Source: Comamonas avium
Lineage (GTDB): Bacteria; Pseudomonadota; Gammaproteobacteria; Burkholderiales; Burkholderiaceae_C
Direction of reading: 5' to 3'
NCBI RefSeq assembly: GCF_014836675.1
Contig: NZ_JACSQK010000002.1
Span: 62,001 to 126,000, forward strand
DNA length: 64,000 nucleotides
In this document: piece by piece, positions 37,022-46,819 of the stretch
How the letters are laid out: each line of letters begins with the position of its first letter
How positions within the stretch are numbered: the stretch's first letter is position 1
Position numbers and translations under genes: made by a program
Notes under the pieces: model-generated
What the model was told of the DNA's origin: nothing
Databases searched by the model: none
The model's input: the letters and a program-made list of their open reading frames with translations, nothing else

Positions 37022-38197
37022 TTACTGCGGTACAGGCATACCCTTGGGCCACAAGGCCCACAGTCGCAGCGGCTGCTTGATACGCCCGGCCAGGTCTCCT
37101 GCCTGTTTGCCCCAGCCCATGAAGTAGTCGGCGCGCACAGCGCCCACGATGGCGCTGCCCGTGTCTTGCGCCAGCACCAGGCGCTTGTATTCCACTTCCA
37201 TGCCCTTGGAGTACATCCACACCGGTGTGCCGTAAGGAATGCTGCCACGGTCCACTGCAATCGAGCGCCCCGGTGTCAGCGGCACGCCTTGCGCGCCTTT
37301 GGGGCCAAACTGTGCGTCCAGCCCTTCCAGCGCCTCTTCACGGAAGAACACGTAACGCGGGTTGCTCCACAGCATCTCCTGCACACGATCGGGGTTCACC
37401 GCAATCCATGCGCTGATGCCGGGCCAGCTGGCATCCGTAATCAGATTGCGATCCAGCAGCCAGCGGCCCACGCTCTTGTAGGGCTGGTCATTGGTGGCGG
37501 CATAGGCCAGACGAATCTGGCGCACGCTGCCGTCCGGCTCGGTAATGCGCAAACGACCTGAGCCCTGGATGTGCAGCACCAAGGCTTCAATCGGGTCGTT
37601 CAGCCACGCAATCTCGCGCCCGGCCAAGGCGGCCTGCGCCTCGGGAAGGGTATCGATCTGCTGGCGCGAGAACCACGGCTTGCGCGCACCCAAGCTTGCA
37701 GGTGCGCGGTACAGCGGAATGTTGAACTCTGCCGTACGCACGCGCGAGCCCACCATCTCGGGCTCGTAGTACGAAGTGAGCATGCCTTGCGACTTGCCAT
37801 CCAGCGACTCCACGCGGTAGGGCTGCAGGTTCGATTGCAGCCAGTGGCTTTGCTCCTGTACGCTGGCAATGCTCAAACGGCGCACGTCCTGACACAGCCC
37901 CGCCAGCGCCGCCGGCGGGCGCTCGCAACTGCGCAGCCAGGCATTCCACGCCTCATGCAGGGCATCGTCTTGGAAACCGGGCAACTCTGCCCAGCGCACA
38001 GGCAGCCAGCGGCTTTTTGCACGAAAGCTGGGCGGCCCCAGCGGGGCGGTATCGATCACCTCACCGGTAGGAAAGCCTGTGCTTGGGCCGTCGTTGGAGC
38101 CCCCGGAGGAGCCGGACACACGTGGGCCAGAAGAGCAGGCAGCGAGGGTGCCTACAATCAGCGCCATCGAAACACGAAGCAGGAGAGATACGGTCAT
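37022..38197 (-). CDS. mltA: Membrane-bound lytic murein transglycosylase A
   Basis: A 391-residue outer-membrane lipoprotein that cleaves peptidoglycan glycan strands to anhydro-muropeptides. The signal ends at the lipobox LAAC (Cys21). The MltA domain has LTSYYEPEMVGSR, FVFFR-like YVFFREE and the C-terminal 3D domain LAQDTGSAIVGAVRADYFMG, where the conserved Asp residues include the catalytic acid. ATG 38197 is chosen since the frame beyond to 38317 lacks signal-peptide character. Its start codon overlaps that of a small divergent gene on the plus strand. Confidence 0.95.
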   Translation of the reverse strand: MTVSLLLRVSMALIVGTLAACSSGPRVSGSSGGSNDGPSTGFPTGEVIDTAPLGPPSFRAKSRWLPVRWAELPGFQDDALHEAWNAWLRSCERPPAALAGLCQDVRRLSIASVQEQSHWLQSNLQPYRVESLDGKSQGMLTSYYEPEMVGSRVRTAEFNIPLYRAPASLGARKPWFSRQQIDTLPEAQAALAGREIAWLNDPIEALVLHIQGSGRLRITEPDGSVRQIRLAYAATNDQPYKSVGRWLLDRNLITDASWPGISAWIAVNPDRVQEMLWSNPRYVFFREEALEGLDAQFGPKGAQGVPLTPGRSIAVDRGSIPYGTPVWMYSKGMEVEYKRLVLAQDTGSAIVGAVRADYFMGWGKQAGDLAGRIKQPLRLWALWPKGMPVPQ

Positions 38198-38324
38198 GGG
38201 CCTGATTTTGCTTGAAGCTTTGCTCGCTTTGTTGATTCTGGTGGGGATTGTCTGGTGGACCATGTTCCATGGTCGCTCTAAAGGGGAACTACCGCCCTGC
38301 GATGAGCACCAAGACAAAGATTGA
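38196..38324 (+). CDS. Small single-span membrane protein (42 residues)
   Basis: It begins MGLILLEALLALLILVGIVW, one hydrophobic helix, followed by WTMFHGRSKGE and a short charged tail. AGGAG lies eleven bases before the ATG. The start codon overlaps the mltA start codon on the other strand, so the two genes diverge with zero gap. This is a rare layout that makes each promoter lie inside the other gene. Coding is plausible because a helix with a charged tail is retained over the whole frame, but homologues are not known to me. Confidence 0.5.
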   Translation: MGLILLEALLALLILVGIVWWTMFHGRSKGELPPCDEHQDKD

Positions 38325-38445
38325 CGTTGCTCGGCAATTTCCTACGCGAGGCATCTGGCACGACTGATAGAGCGTTCAAGCAGACTTCTCACAATCGAAT
38401 ATCTGCCCGCTACGGCTGTAGCGCTCATAACGTAAAGGAAAAACC

Positions 38446-39102
38446 ATGCGCAAAAATCTCATCCTCTCTGCCTCCGTGGCTGCAGCACTCTTAATTTCCG
38501 GCTGTGCTGCTACGGATGGCATGTCTGACACCACCAAGCGTACCGCCACTGGTGCTGGTGTCGGCGCTCTGGCTGGTGCTGCCATCGGTGCTGCCACAGG
38601 CGGTAAAGCCGGTGTCGGCGCTGTAGCTGGCGCCGCCCTTGGCGGACTTGGCACTTACATCTGGTCCAACAACCAGGAAAAGCGCAAACAAGAAATGCAG
38701 GCGGCCACCCAGGGCACGGGTGTGAATGTGGTTCAAACCGCCGACAACCAGCTGAAGATGGAAATCCCCAGCGACATCTCTTTTGATACTGGCCGCTACG
38801 ACATCAAGAGCAACTTTGCCCCCATTTTGGATCGTTTCGCTGAAGGCCTGCGCAGCAGCCCCAACGCAGAAGTACGCATCGTGGGCCACACCGACAGCAC
38901 CGGCTCTGATGCTGTGAACAACCCCTTGTCGCTCAACCGTGCCAACAGCACCCGCGACTATCTGATGCAGCGTGGCGTCAGCGGCAGCCGCATCTTTACA
39001 GAAGGCCGCGGCTCTTACCAGCCCATCGCATCCAACAGCACTGCAGAGGGCCGTTCGCGCAACCGCCGTGTTGAAATTTTTGTGGGTGAACGCGCTCAAT
39101 AA
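38446..39102 (+). CDS. OmpA-family lipoprotein with glycine zipper, YiaD-like
   Basis: A 218-residue lipoprotein with lipobox ISGC (Cys20). A glycine-zipper region follows (GAGVGALAGAAIGAATGG and a second, residues about 36-70) which may insert in membrane. The C-terminal half is an OmpA peptidoglycan-binding domain: FDTGRYDIKSNFAPILDRFA, VRIVGHTDSTGSDAVN, LSLNRANSTRDYL and GRSRNRRVEIFV. This is the YiaD/Pal-like layout, tethering the outer membrane to the wall. AAAGGAAAA precedes the ATG. A terminator follows. Confidence 0.92.
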   Translation: MRKNLILSASVAAALLISGCAATDGMSDTTKRTATGAGVGALAGAAIGAATGGKAGVGAVAGAALGGLGTYIWSNNQEKRKQEMQAATQGTGVNVVQTADNQLKMEIPSDISFDTGRYDIKSNFAPILDRFAEGLRSSPNAEVRIVGHTDSTGSDAVNNPLSLNRANSTRDYLMQRGVSGSRIFTEGRGSYQPIASNSTAEGRSRNRRVEIFVGERAQ

Positions 39103-39142
39103 GGACAGCTGACAGTACTTGCCTGGCAAGGTACTGGAAGGC

Positions 39143-39175
39143 AAAAAGGCTCTGAATAAATTCAGAGCCTTTTTT
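39143..39175. terminator. Bidirectional terminator between OmpA-like gene and response regulator
   Basis: AAAAAGGCTCTGAA and TTCAGAGCCTTTTT pair perfectly around TAAA, with T-runs on either strand. Confidence 0.9.
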
Positions 39176-39246
39176 ATGCCCCATCACATCCTCAAAGGGC
39201 TTGTGGACGCATTGTGAGGCTTGCCCGGTCTTGTCCCTGAAGCAGC

Positions 39247-39885
39247 TTACAACTGCCCGTGCGCGCGCAGCACGTTGGCCAGCTCTACCGCCGATTTCAC
39301 CTGCATCTTGTCAAACACACGCGCCCGGTGCACTTCGACCGTGCGCACGCTGATGTCCAACTGGTCCGCAATCAGCTTGTTGGGCACGCCTTCAACAACG
39401 AGTGTCATCACCCCTCGCTCGCGCTCTGTCAGATCCGCCAGGCGGTTGAGCAAAGCATGGCGCAACGCCGTCTCTTCAAGGTATTGCGCAGATTGCTGCA
39501 GCGCTTGCTCGATGCGATCCACCAGCACATTGTCTGAAAACGGCTTTTCACAGAAATCAAAAGCGCCTTGCTTGACGGTCTGCACAGCGGTGGGGACGTC
39601 GGCATGGCCGGTCAGGAAAATCACCGGCACCGTCTCAATCACGCCTTCCATTTGTTTGAGCTGTGCAAACAAAGACAGGCCACTCATGCCCGTCATGCGA
39701 ACATCCAGCAGCAGGCATTGCGGATGCCGTGGCACGGGCTGCTCGCCCAGCATGGCCAGGAAATCTTCGGCGCAGGCAAAACTTTCGCTATACAAACGGC
39801 GCGAACGCAGCAGCCACGCCAAAGCGTCGCGTACATCCGCATCGTCATCCACGATATAAACCGTGGCATTAGTGACTGGTTCCAT
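39247..39885 (-). CDS. FixJ/NarL-type response regulator
   Basis: A 212-residue regulator. The receiver has VYIVDDDADVRDALAWLL, phospho-acceptor Asp61 in LLLDVRMTGMSG, Thr in FLTGHAD and Lys in CEKPF. The C-terminal LuxR-type helix-turn-helix is LTERERGVMTLVVEG, then NKLIADQLDISVRTVEVHRA. The FixJ-like receiver with a PAS-kinase partner directly upstream (five-base gap) indicates one signalling pair. The target genes are unknown. The pair lies at the end of the YhdP-nitrilase run. Confidence 0.92.
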   Translation of the reverse strand: MEPVTNATVYIVDDDADVRDALAWLLRSRRLYSESFACAEDFLAMLGEQPVPRHPQCLLLDVRMTGMSGLSLFAQLKQMEGVIETVPVIFLTGHADVPTAVQTVKQGAFDFCEKPFSDNVLVDRIEQALQQSAQYLEETALRHALLNRLADLTERERGVMTLVVEGVPNKLIADQLDISVRTVEVHRARVFDKMQVKSAVELANVLRAHGQL

Positions 39886-39890
39886 GGGGT

Positions 39891-41942
39891 TCAGCTTAAC
39901 TTTTCTCGGTCACCTGCAACAGGCAGGCTGAAGGTAAACACCGTACCACGTGGGGCATTGACGCTGTAGCGCAATTCTCCGGAGTGCTGCTCAATCACAG
40001 TGCGGCACATGCTCAGACCCAGCCCCATACCCTCTGCCTTGGTGGTGAAAAACGGGGTAAACAATTGCTCGGCCACCTCCTGAGGAATGCCTGCGCCTTG
40101 ATCTTGCACGCTAAAAACAACCCGGCCTGAAGGCTCGTCCCACAGCGCTTTGATCGTCAGCTTCTTGTACGCGGCCTCCACATTTTCCATGGATTGCATG
40201 GCATTGCGCGCCAGATTCAGCAGTACCTGCTCAATCATCGTGCTGTCACACACCATGGGCGGCAGGCGTGGCTCAACATCCACCTGTACTTTCACGCCCA
40301 GCTTTGTCGCCTGCATGCGCACAAGAGGCATCACCGCGTCCAGCAGCTCGGAGGCGGTGATCGTGTCATGTGTCTGGCTACGACGGCGAACAAAGTCACG
40401 CACGCTCTTGATCACCTTGCCTGCACGATCGGCCTGAAACGCGATCCTTTGCATGGCAGACTTCAAGTCGCCCAAGCGCTGGATGAGGCTGGCCTTGTCC
40501 AGCAACGCCAGATCCCCGTCGTGCTGGAGCATATTGAGTGAACCGTTGGCATAACTGGACATGGCCATCAACGGCTGTGTGAGTTCGTGGCTCAGCAAGG
40601 AGGCCATTTCGCCCACCGTCGCCAACCGCGCCGTAGCCTGCAGCCGTTCATGCGAGGCACGCGACAGATCCTCCATGCGACGCTGCTCAGTGATGTCGAT
40701 AAATGCGCTCATCCAGCCCGTTTGCTGGCCTTGTGCGTTGATCAGTGGTGCCTCAAAGATCAGCACCGGAAACCGCGTGCCATCTTTGCGCATAAACACG
40801 GACTCGTGCCCCTCCCGCGCAGGAGGCATCGCACCTGACAAACGCCGGGCCTGCCGGCGCACATACTCCTCGGCCAGCTCTGGAGGCCAATAGGGTGCAA
40901 AGCTCTGGCCCAGCAGCTCTTCGGCGCTAAAGCCCACCATGGCGCAAAAAGCAGGGTTGACGTAGCTGATGCGCCCCTGCAAGTCACGCGCCCGCAGGCC
41001 GGTGATGAGAGAGTCTTCCATGGCCTTGCGAAAGGCCAGCGCATCTCCCAGATCGCGCTCTGCGCGCAGCCTGCGGCGGTTATCGCGCACCAGCACAATC
41101 AAGACGGAGCCCAGGGCAATGGCCATGCCAGTCACCAGTGCTGTCAGCACGTTCGGAAACACGCTGGGAGCCCGATGCCAGCTGTCCATGCGCAGCACCA
41201 TGGTGTTACCTGGCAAATCCAGCAATTGCTGTGATGTGAACACACGTGATCCGCGCCACGCAGCCCCCAGCACCGCCAAACGCGTGCCATCAGGCTCTGT
41301 AAAAGAGATTTCCTGGTTCTGCGTCAGGTTCTTGCTCACTTGCGAAATCAGAATGTTTTGCAGCGAGTACGTACCCACCATAAAGCCCCTGACATGCCCC
41401 CCTTCCATTTGCGGCAGGCACACCTCCATCAGCTCAGCCCCCATCGTGCCGCCCAAGATCTGAAAATAGCTGGTCGAGTAGGCAGGGCTGTTCGTGCGCT
41501 GCGCGTTCGAACACGCAGTCACGGCATGGCTGAAAGATTCTTCTCGTAAATCCGCATCCCACTCTACAGAACGGTAGGGAGTCTCTGCCACCTGGCGAAT
41601 GTTCAGGTTTTCACCGCGCCACTCCACCCGCAATAGCTCTCGGCGCACCTGCAGCAGCTCCGCGACACGCACGCTCCATTGCTCTGGCGTCACGTGCATA
41701 GGGTTGATGGCTTGCAGATCCTGAAGGTTGCGATTCAGGCCAGAACGGATTTCCACCACCGCCTGGGCGGCATCTCGGTCCAGCTTGTCCTGAACTTGCG
41801 AGGCTTCATAGCGCCCAGCCAGCCACACCATGATGATGAGCATGCCCACCACCAGCACGACCAGCACTGTCCACAGGGACCAGCGGCGCCATGCGCTGTG
41901 CCAGCGTTGCCACGGCCAAGGCTGAAGCGGATTTACAAACAA
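39891..41942 (-). CDS. PAS-domain sensor histidine kinase
   Basis: A 683-residue membrane kinase. Helices near residues 24-44 and 266-286 enclose a periplasmic sensor of about 220 residues, possibly a CHASE- or Cache-like fold. A PAS domain follows (residues about 306-420, with FMRKDGTRFPVLIF), then a FixL/TtrS-type transmitter: His452 in SLLSHELTQPLMAM, N box NLARNAMQSM, G boxes DQGAGIP and GMGLGLSM. The start is TTG with GGAG five bases upstream, lying inside the end of the nitrilase gene, so translation is probably coupled. No ATG lies between it and the first membrane helix. The signal is unknown. Confidence 0.88.
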   Translation of the reverse strand: MFVNPLQPWPWQRWHSAWRRWSLWTVLVVLVVGMLIIMVWLAGRYEASQVQDKLDRDAAQAVVEIRSGLNRNLQDLQAINPMHVTPEQWSVRVAELLQVRRELLRVEWRGENLNIRQVAETPYRSVEWDADLREESFSHAVTACSNAQRTNSPAYSTSYFQILGGTMGAELMEVCLPQMEGGHVRGFMVGTYSLQNILISQVSKNLTQNQEISFTEPDGTRLAVLGAAWRGSRVFTSQQLLDLPGNTMVLRMDSWHRAPSVFPNVLTALVTGMAIALGSVLIVLVRDNRRRLRAERDLGDALAFRKAMEDSLITGLRARDLQGRISYVNPAFCAMVGFSAEELLGQSFAPYWPPELAEEYVRRQARRLSGAMPPAREGHESVFMRKDGTRFPVLIFEAPLINAQGQQTGWMSAFIDITEQRRMEDLSRASHERLQATARLATVGEMASLLSHELTQPLMAMSSYANGSLNMLQHDGDLALLDKASLIQRLGDLKSAMQRIAFQADRAGKVIKSVRDFVRRRSQTHDTITASELLDAVMPLVRMQATKLGVKVQVDVEPRLPPMVCDSTMIEQVLLNLARNAMQSMENVEAAYKKLTIKALWDEPSGRVVFSVQDQGAGIPQEVAEQLFTPFFTTKAEGMGLGLSMCRTVIEQHSGELRYSVNAPRGTVFTFSLPVAGDREKLS

Positions 41943-42751
41943 CGGTGCTCCAAAGCCGGCAAGCGCTGACGCACTTGCTGCAAAAAGGCAGCATCCAGTA
42001 CGGCATAACTGATGCCTGCACCAGCCGATGCCTGTTCAGCAACGATTTGCCCCCACGGATCCACGACCATGCTGTGCCCCCAGGTCTGCCTGCCATTGTC
42101 ATGCTGGCCGCCTTGCGCCGCTGCCAGCATCCAGCACTGGTTTTCCACTGCACGGGCGCGCAGCAGAAGCTCCCAGTGCGCAAACCCCGTGGTGCACGTG
42201 AAAGCAGACGGAGCCAACAAAATGTGCGCGCCCTGGGCTACGTGCTGTCGGTACAACTCCGGAAAACGCAGGTCGTAGCACACGCTAAGCCCCAGTCGCC
42301 ATTGCTGTCCGCTGCGGTCCACCATATCGGCCACCACCGGCAAAACACCCGGCTCAATTACCGCCGCTTCGTCATAGCGCTCCGTGTCGGTTGCAAAACG
42401 AAAAAGGTGAATTTTGTCGTAATGCGCCACCCGCTGCCCTTGCGGGTTAAAGAGCATCGACGTGTTGAGCACTTTGCCTTCAGCACCGGATTGAACAGGC
42501 ACGGTCCCCCCAACCAGCCAGATACCATAGGCTTGTGCCCATCGAGCCATGGCCTCCTGAATGGGGCCCTTGCCCAGCGGCTCTGCCCAGGCCAGCTTGT
42601 CGGTATCTTGGAGCCCCATGCCGCAAAAATATTCGGGCAGTACCAACAGCTCAGCCCCTTGTGCGCTGGCTTGCGCAATCAATTGCTGCGCACAAGCCAA
42701 ATTGTCCTCAACGTCAGGTGAAGACACCATCTGCAGTACTGCAACCTTCAT
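41933..42751 (-). CDS. Nitrilase-superfamily amidohydrolase, Nit1/deaminated-glutathione-amidase type
   Basis: A 272-residue enzyme with the superfamily triad: Glu40 in LLVLPEYF, Lys113 in YDKIHLF, Cys158 in SVCYDLRFPELY. HLFRFATDTERYDE and FTCTTGFAHWELLLRARAVE match the Nit1/YbeM branch, which clears deaminated glutathione. The ATG overlaps the yhdP-like stop as ATGA and its own end overlaps the kinase start, so it is translated in a chain. Linkage of a repair amidase to envelope and signalling genes is probably a matter of transcription only. Confidence 0.9.
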   Translation of the reverse strand: MKVAVLQMVSSPDVEDNLACAQQLIAQASAQGAELLVLPEYFCGMGLQDTDKLAWAEPLGKGPIQEAMARWAQAYGIWLVGGTVPVQSGAEGKVLNTSMLFNPQGQRVAHYDKIHLFRFATDTERYDEAAVIEPGVLPVVADMVDRSGQQWRLGLSVCYDLRFPELYRQHVAQGAHILLAPSAFTCTTGFAHWELLLRARAVENQCWMLAAAQGGQHDNGRQTWGHSMVVDPWGQIVAEQASAGAGISYAVLDAAFLQQVRQRLPALEHRCL

Positions 42752-45700
42752 GGCACCACTCCTTCTGTGCTGGGTGTCGGTTTTCTTTCAACCGCCTTTT
42801 TACTGACCGGGTCCACAACTGGGTCACTCCAGGGGCCGTGCACATGGAACGTGCGCGTTGCAGCCTCCATCAGCGGACCCCGCAGAAACATTTGCGCCAA
42901 GAAGCTTCCCAGTCCGATCACGGGGTTGATGGCCGTTGCAGCCAGTGAGGCAGTCATTGCATTGATTTCTGGCACAACCACCACCGTCAGGTCCTGGGTT
43001 TCATCAATCAAGCTGGCCTTGCCCTCCATCAGCACCGCGGCATTGAGCCCCTTCATCTGCAAATTATTGGTACGTGCTACGCCTTGCTCGATACTGATAT
43101 CGCCACGCACATAGTCAAATGCAAAACCCTGGCTGAACACATCTCGAAAATCCAGTGCTACCCGACGGGTCAAGGACTGCAGGCTGAGCACACTCAACAG
43201 CTTGCCCATGCCTGGCTCTACCTTCAGAAACTGTCCCTTATCTACCTGCATGTGCACACCACCATCCATGCTCTGCCAGTGGGGCGTAATTGGCGCACCC
43301 TGCCACGCGATGTTTCCACTCAATCGCCCTTGTCCATCGCGAATCACACCGGGCATGCCAAACCGTTCCAGCAACTTGCCTGAGCTATCGAGCTCTAGCA
43401 GAAAGCTCAGGTGCGTCGTGCGGGGAGCACCGCGCGACGGGGCACCCCAATATCCATTCGCTTTCCAGCGAGCTTCTGGCGTTGTCAAATAAAACTGCTC
43501 CAGCAGCCAGTCCCGCCCAGATGCCCCCATGCTATTGCGTGCCTGCAACTGCAGCTTGCCCAGCGCTTTTCCGGCAATCTCAAAGCGCTCCACTTCAATG
43601 TCGAGTGCCGGCAAAGTTTCAGGCTCAGACGAAGTCTCATCGCCTGTGGCCTGGTTCAGCCGCAAGGCTTCTGACTTGGGGATCGAGAGGTGAGACAAAC
43701 GCGCAAACAAGCGCCCGGAAGGGTCCGATGCACTGGGCAGCCGGTACTCCACCTGGCCTGCGAAATGCTTGGCATTCAAGCGCCCGCGCCACACTGCGCT
43801 GGCTTGAACAAAGTCTGCCTTGACCGACTGCAGTTCGCGCTGTTTAACCAGCAACCGGTCCACAGAAAGCTTCAGTCGCTGTGGCATATAAGCCTGTGCT
43901 TGCGATGCGGTTTCACTCCCGTCACTGTGAGCCTTGGACGTGAGTACTTGGCTCCACGCATCCATGTCCAGCTCTGGCAATTGCACGTACGCAGAAACGC
44001 CACGCTCTAATGGCTCATTGTTTGGAGGCTCGCCAACCACAATGCGCCCCTGCACCACTTGTGCAGGCACCACCGACAAGTTGCGCGTGTAACTCACTTG
44101 GGCACGCCCCTGAACGTCGACCCGCAACTCTTGCATTTGTTGCTCAGACAGCGATTGCTGCACGGTCAAAGGCAAGGCTTCATCGCTTTGCTTGCTAAAA
44201 GGTGCCGGTAAATTCAGCGCGATGCCACGCAAATCTGAGCGCACCGTGACATCCTGCGCTCCATTGCGTGCATTCACATCAACCGTATAGGCGGCCTGCC
44301 CTTGCCCATGCGCTGCAATCTGCGCCAGCAGCGCAATACCGCTGTGTTTTTGCAGCCCCTGCGCAGTGGCTGTGCCGCGCGCCAAGATGTGTACACCTTG
44401 TTTGAGTGACGGCATGCCGCCTTCCAGCTTGATGCTGCCGCCCAGAGCCTGTCCACGCACGTTGAGCAGCTCAAACCCCTGGTCATGGAACTGCACCGCC
44501 CCTTGCAATTGGCGCAACAGCGGTGCCTCTTCGTTGAACTGCAGGGCATTGTTTTGGAAACCGACACGGCCTCGCACTTTGGCCCGCTCCAAGTGGTCAA
44601 TGGGCAACTCCAAATCAAAGGCAATACTGGCATCACCTTGCGCCTGCGTGGCGTCCAGGGCGTGGCTGGTGAAAACGGCCAAAGGAGATTTTTTCACCAG
44701 CGCCAACGCTGCATTCAAATCCGTCTGCCCCAAAGCATTCACCGTTAAATGGGGATGCTCAAGATCAGGGATATGCGCCGCGACAGAGCCCATGCGCAGC
44801 TTCGGATATCCGACGAACCCAGTGCTCGCTTGCTGCACCGTCATGCCGGCACCCTCAAAAATCAAAGTGCCACTCAAATCTGTCAGAGCAGGCCATGCTG
44901 GCTCTCCAGGGGTCTGCACCGAGGCAGGGGCAAACTCATAAATCACATTCTTGACCGGTGCCTTGATGAAAAAACGCCCCGTGCCCGGCCTCTCAAAAGG
45001 CATATCCCGCAAGTTGCCTTTCACCTCAAACTCGACTTTGCTGCCTTGCCCCTGCTGAACGCTATCGCGCACATAGTGGCGGGCCATTTCCGGGATTTCT
45101 AACGGCAGATAGCGATGCACACGCGCTCCATTGGCACGCTCGAGCAGGCCCTGAAGCTGCAAATACCCGGGCAACCGATCCTGCGCCTGCTGTCCCATCT
45201 CCCACGAAGCATGCAAGGTGCCCTGGGCATCTGCATTGGCAAAAGCGACCTGCGAAACATCCACTTTGACGTGGCCACCGTTTTTCACACTCCAGCGAAC
45301 TTGTGCTTGCAGCTCATCCATAGGAATGGCGGGCTCTTCAAACACCCCGGGAAAGTGCAACACCCCGGACTGCATGTTCAGTTGCGCGTTACCGCCCCCT
45401 TCTGTCAGCTCAAACCGGGCATCCAGCCCCTGCACCCCCGGAACGCCCACGCCTTGCTCTGCAGGCTGCGGCTGCAACGTCAGGCCCGCTACACGTCCAC
45501 TGGCCCGGTAAGCGCCGCCGTCCTGCCATTGCAGCTGCAGTTGCCGCAGTTCGCCTTGCGGAGTCCATTGCGCCATGGACTCGCGCCATTGCGCCGGCAG
45601 TGGCAAGGTTTGCACAACCTGGGAAGCCATCGCCAAATCTGCATAGTCCAGGGCAATTTTCGCGCTGTGTGGCCGCCCCTCGCGCCCCACGAGACGCACA

Positions 45701-46737
45701 TCCCAATTGCTGCTCGGCCAGTTATCACCGTCCGCTTGCATAAAGCTGAAGTGCTGCCCTTTGAGATTCCATGCCTGCGCTTGCCAATTGGCCTCTATAC
45801 GGCCTTGCAGTGCGCGGACATCCAGATCCGCAACGCCGGTGTCTTGCCACTGCACCAACGCTTGTGGCAACGCCAAATCCACGGTCAGGCCGGCCAGCTG
45901 TCCTTGCTGCACATCGATCCATGCCCGCGCTGCGCCATTGCCTTGCAATGCCCGGACACCCCATGCCTCGGGCCACGGCAGCAAAGGCACGCGATGCAAC
46001 TGAAGGGAGGCATACCACTGCCCGCTCCAGCGGGTCCAGGGTGCCTTGGACGATGGCAGCAGCGGCTGCCGAAAAGCGCCCACCACTTGCATCCGTTCGC
46101 CATCCGCGGCCTCAGGGGTGGCATCCAGGCGAACGACATGGTTCCAGTGGCGATTGCGCAGCACCAGGTCCACATCGTGCAAACGCACGGTGGGCACGGC
46201 ACGTTGTTCATCTGTGAACAACAGCACGCCTTTTTGAATCACCAGCTCAGGCTGTGCAAGCAGCCACTCCAGCGCGGGGCTTTCCGAGGCATCGCTTTGA
46301 ACCACATCCAGGCCTGCAACTTGCCAGCGACCATCTGCCAGATGCCGGATATCCAGCTCTGGCGCATCGATATACAGCTGCTCCAGCCCCAGCCGCAAGA
46401 CCGAGCGCGCTGACACGGTGGCCACGACGCTTTGAAGTTTGAGCGCCTCCCGCCCTTGGGCATCTAAAACGGACACCCCAGAAAGGTGCACCGTCGGAAA
46501 TAAACCATCCGATTTGGCCTCAATGGCATCTACCCGTACCGCTGCCCCCAGCGCTTGCGTCGCTAAGCGCTCTACCTGAACCCGCCACTCTCCAATTCGC
46601 GGCACAATGATTCCATGGAGAGTCCCCCATACCAGCGCCAGCAGCAGCCAAAAAGCCAGCACCAGCCACAATGACCAACGGGCAAAGCGGGCAAAGATGT
46701 GCAGCTGGCGTGATGGGGTAGAGCTCGGATCGATCAT
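42748..46737 (-). CDS. yhdP: YhdP-family AsmA-like envelope protein
   Basis: A protein of about 1329 residues with one N-terminal helix (SLWLVLAFWLLLALVWG) and a long beta-rich periplasmic body. The body is of the AsmA-like/TIGR02099 type, built from repeated beta strands that form a lipid-transfer groove. The C-terminal region LSLQSLTRRVALDFRDVFSQ with GLGSFLAQMFLRGPL is characteristic of YhdP. YhdP homologues carry phospholipids to the outer membrane. ATG 46737 is preferred; GTG 46749 is in frame and neither has a good ribosome site. It heads a leftward run with a nitrilase and a two-component system, and is divergent from glnE. Confidence 0.9.
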   Translation of the reverse strand: MIDPSSTPSRQLHIFARFARWSLWLVLAFWLLLALVWGTLHGIIVPRIGEWRVQVERLATQALGAAVRVDAIEAKSDGLFPTVHLSGVSVLDAQGREALKLQSVVATVSARSVLRLGLEQLYIDAPELDIRHLADGRWQVAGLDVVQSDASESPALEWLLAQPELVIQKGVLLFTDEQRAVPTVRLHDVDLVLRNRHWNHVVRLDATPEAADGERMQVVGAFRQPLLPSSKAPWTRWSGQWYASLQLHRVPLLPWPEAWGVRALQGNGAARAWIDVQQGQLAGLTVDLALPQALVQWQDTGVADLDVRALQGRIEANWQAQAWNLKGQHFSFMQADGDNWPSSNWDVRLVGREGRPHSAKIALDYADLAMASQVVQTLPLPAQWRESMAQWTPQGELRQLQLQWQDGGAYRASGRVAGLTLQPQPAEQGVGVPGVQGLDARFELTEGGGNAQLNMQSGVLHFPGVFEEPAIPMDELQAQVRWSVKNGGHVKVDVSQVAFANADAQGTLHASWEMGQQAQDRLPGYLQLQGLLERANGARVHRYLPLEIPEMARHYVRDSVQQGQGSKVEFEVKGNLRDMPFERPGTGRFFIKAPVKNVIYEFAPASVQTPGEPAWPALTDLSGTLIFEGAGMTVQQASTGFVGYPKLRMGSVAAHIPDLEHPHLTVNALGQTDLNAALALVKKSPLAVFTSHALDATQAQGDASIAFDLELPIDHLERAKVRGRVGFQNNALQFNEEAPLLRQLQGAVQFHDQGFELLNVRGQALGGSIKLEGGMPSLKQGVHILARGTATAQGLQKHSGIALLAQIAAHGQGQAAYTVDVNARNGAQDVTVRSDLRGIALNLPAPFSKQSDEALPLTVQQSLSEQQMQELRVDVQGRAQVSYTRNLSVVPAQVVQGRIVVGEPPNNEPLERGVSAYVQLPELDMDAWSQVLTSKAHSDGSETASQAQAYMPQRLKLSVDRLLVKQRELQSVKADFVQASAVWRGRLNAKHFAGQVEYRLPSASDPSGRLFARLSHLSIPKSEALRLNQATGDETSSEPETLPALDIEVERFEIAGKALGKLQLQARNSMGASGRDWLLEQFYLTTPEARWKANGYWGAPSRGAPRTTHLSFLLELDSSGKLLERFGMPGVIRDGQGRLSGNIAWQGAPITPHWQSMDGGVHMQVDKGQFLKVEPGMGKLLSVLSLQSLTRRVALDFRDVFSQGFAFDYVRGDISIEQGVARTNNLQMKGLNAAVLMEGKASLIDETQDLTVVVVPEINAMTASLAATAINPVIGLGSFLAQMFLRGPLMEAATRTFHVHGPWSDPVVDPVSKKAVERKPTPSTEGVVP

Positions 46738-46819
46738 TCGTGGGTTCACAAGTGGCAGGAATTATCGCCCGCTTACCCTGCTCGGGGTATGACCCCAAAG
46801 GGAACAACCTGAAGGTTCT

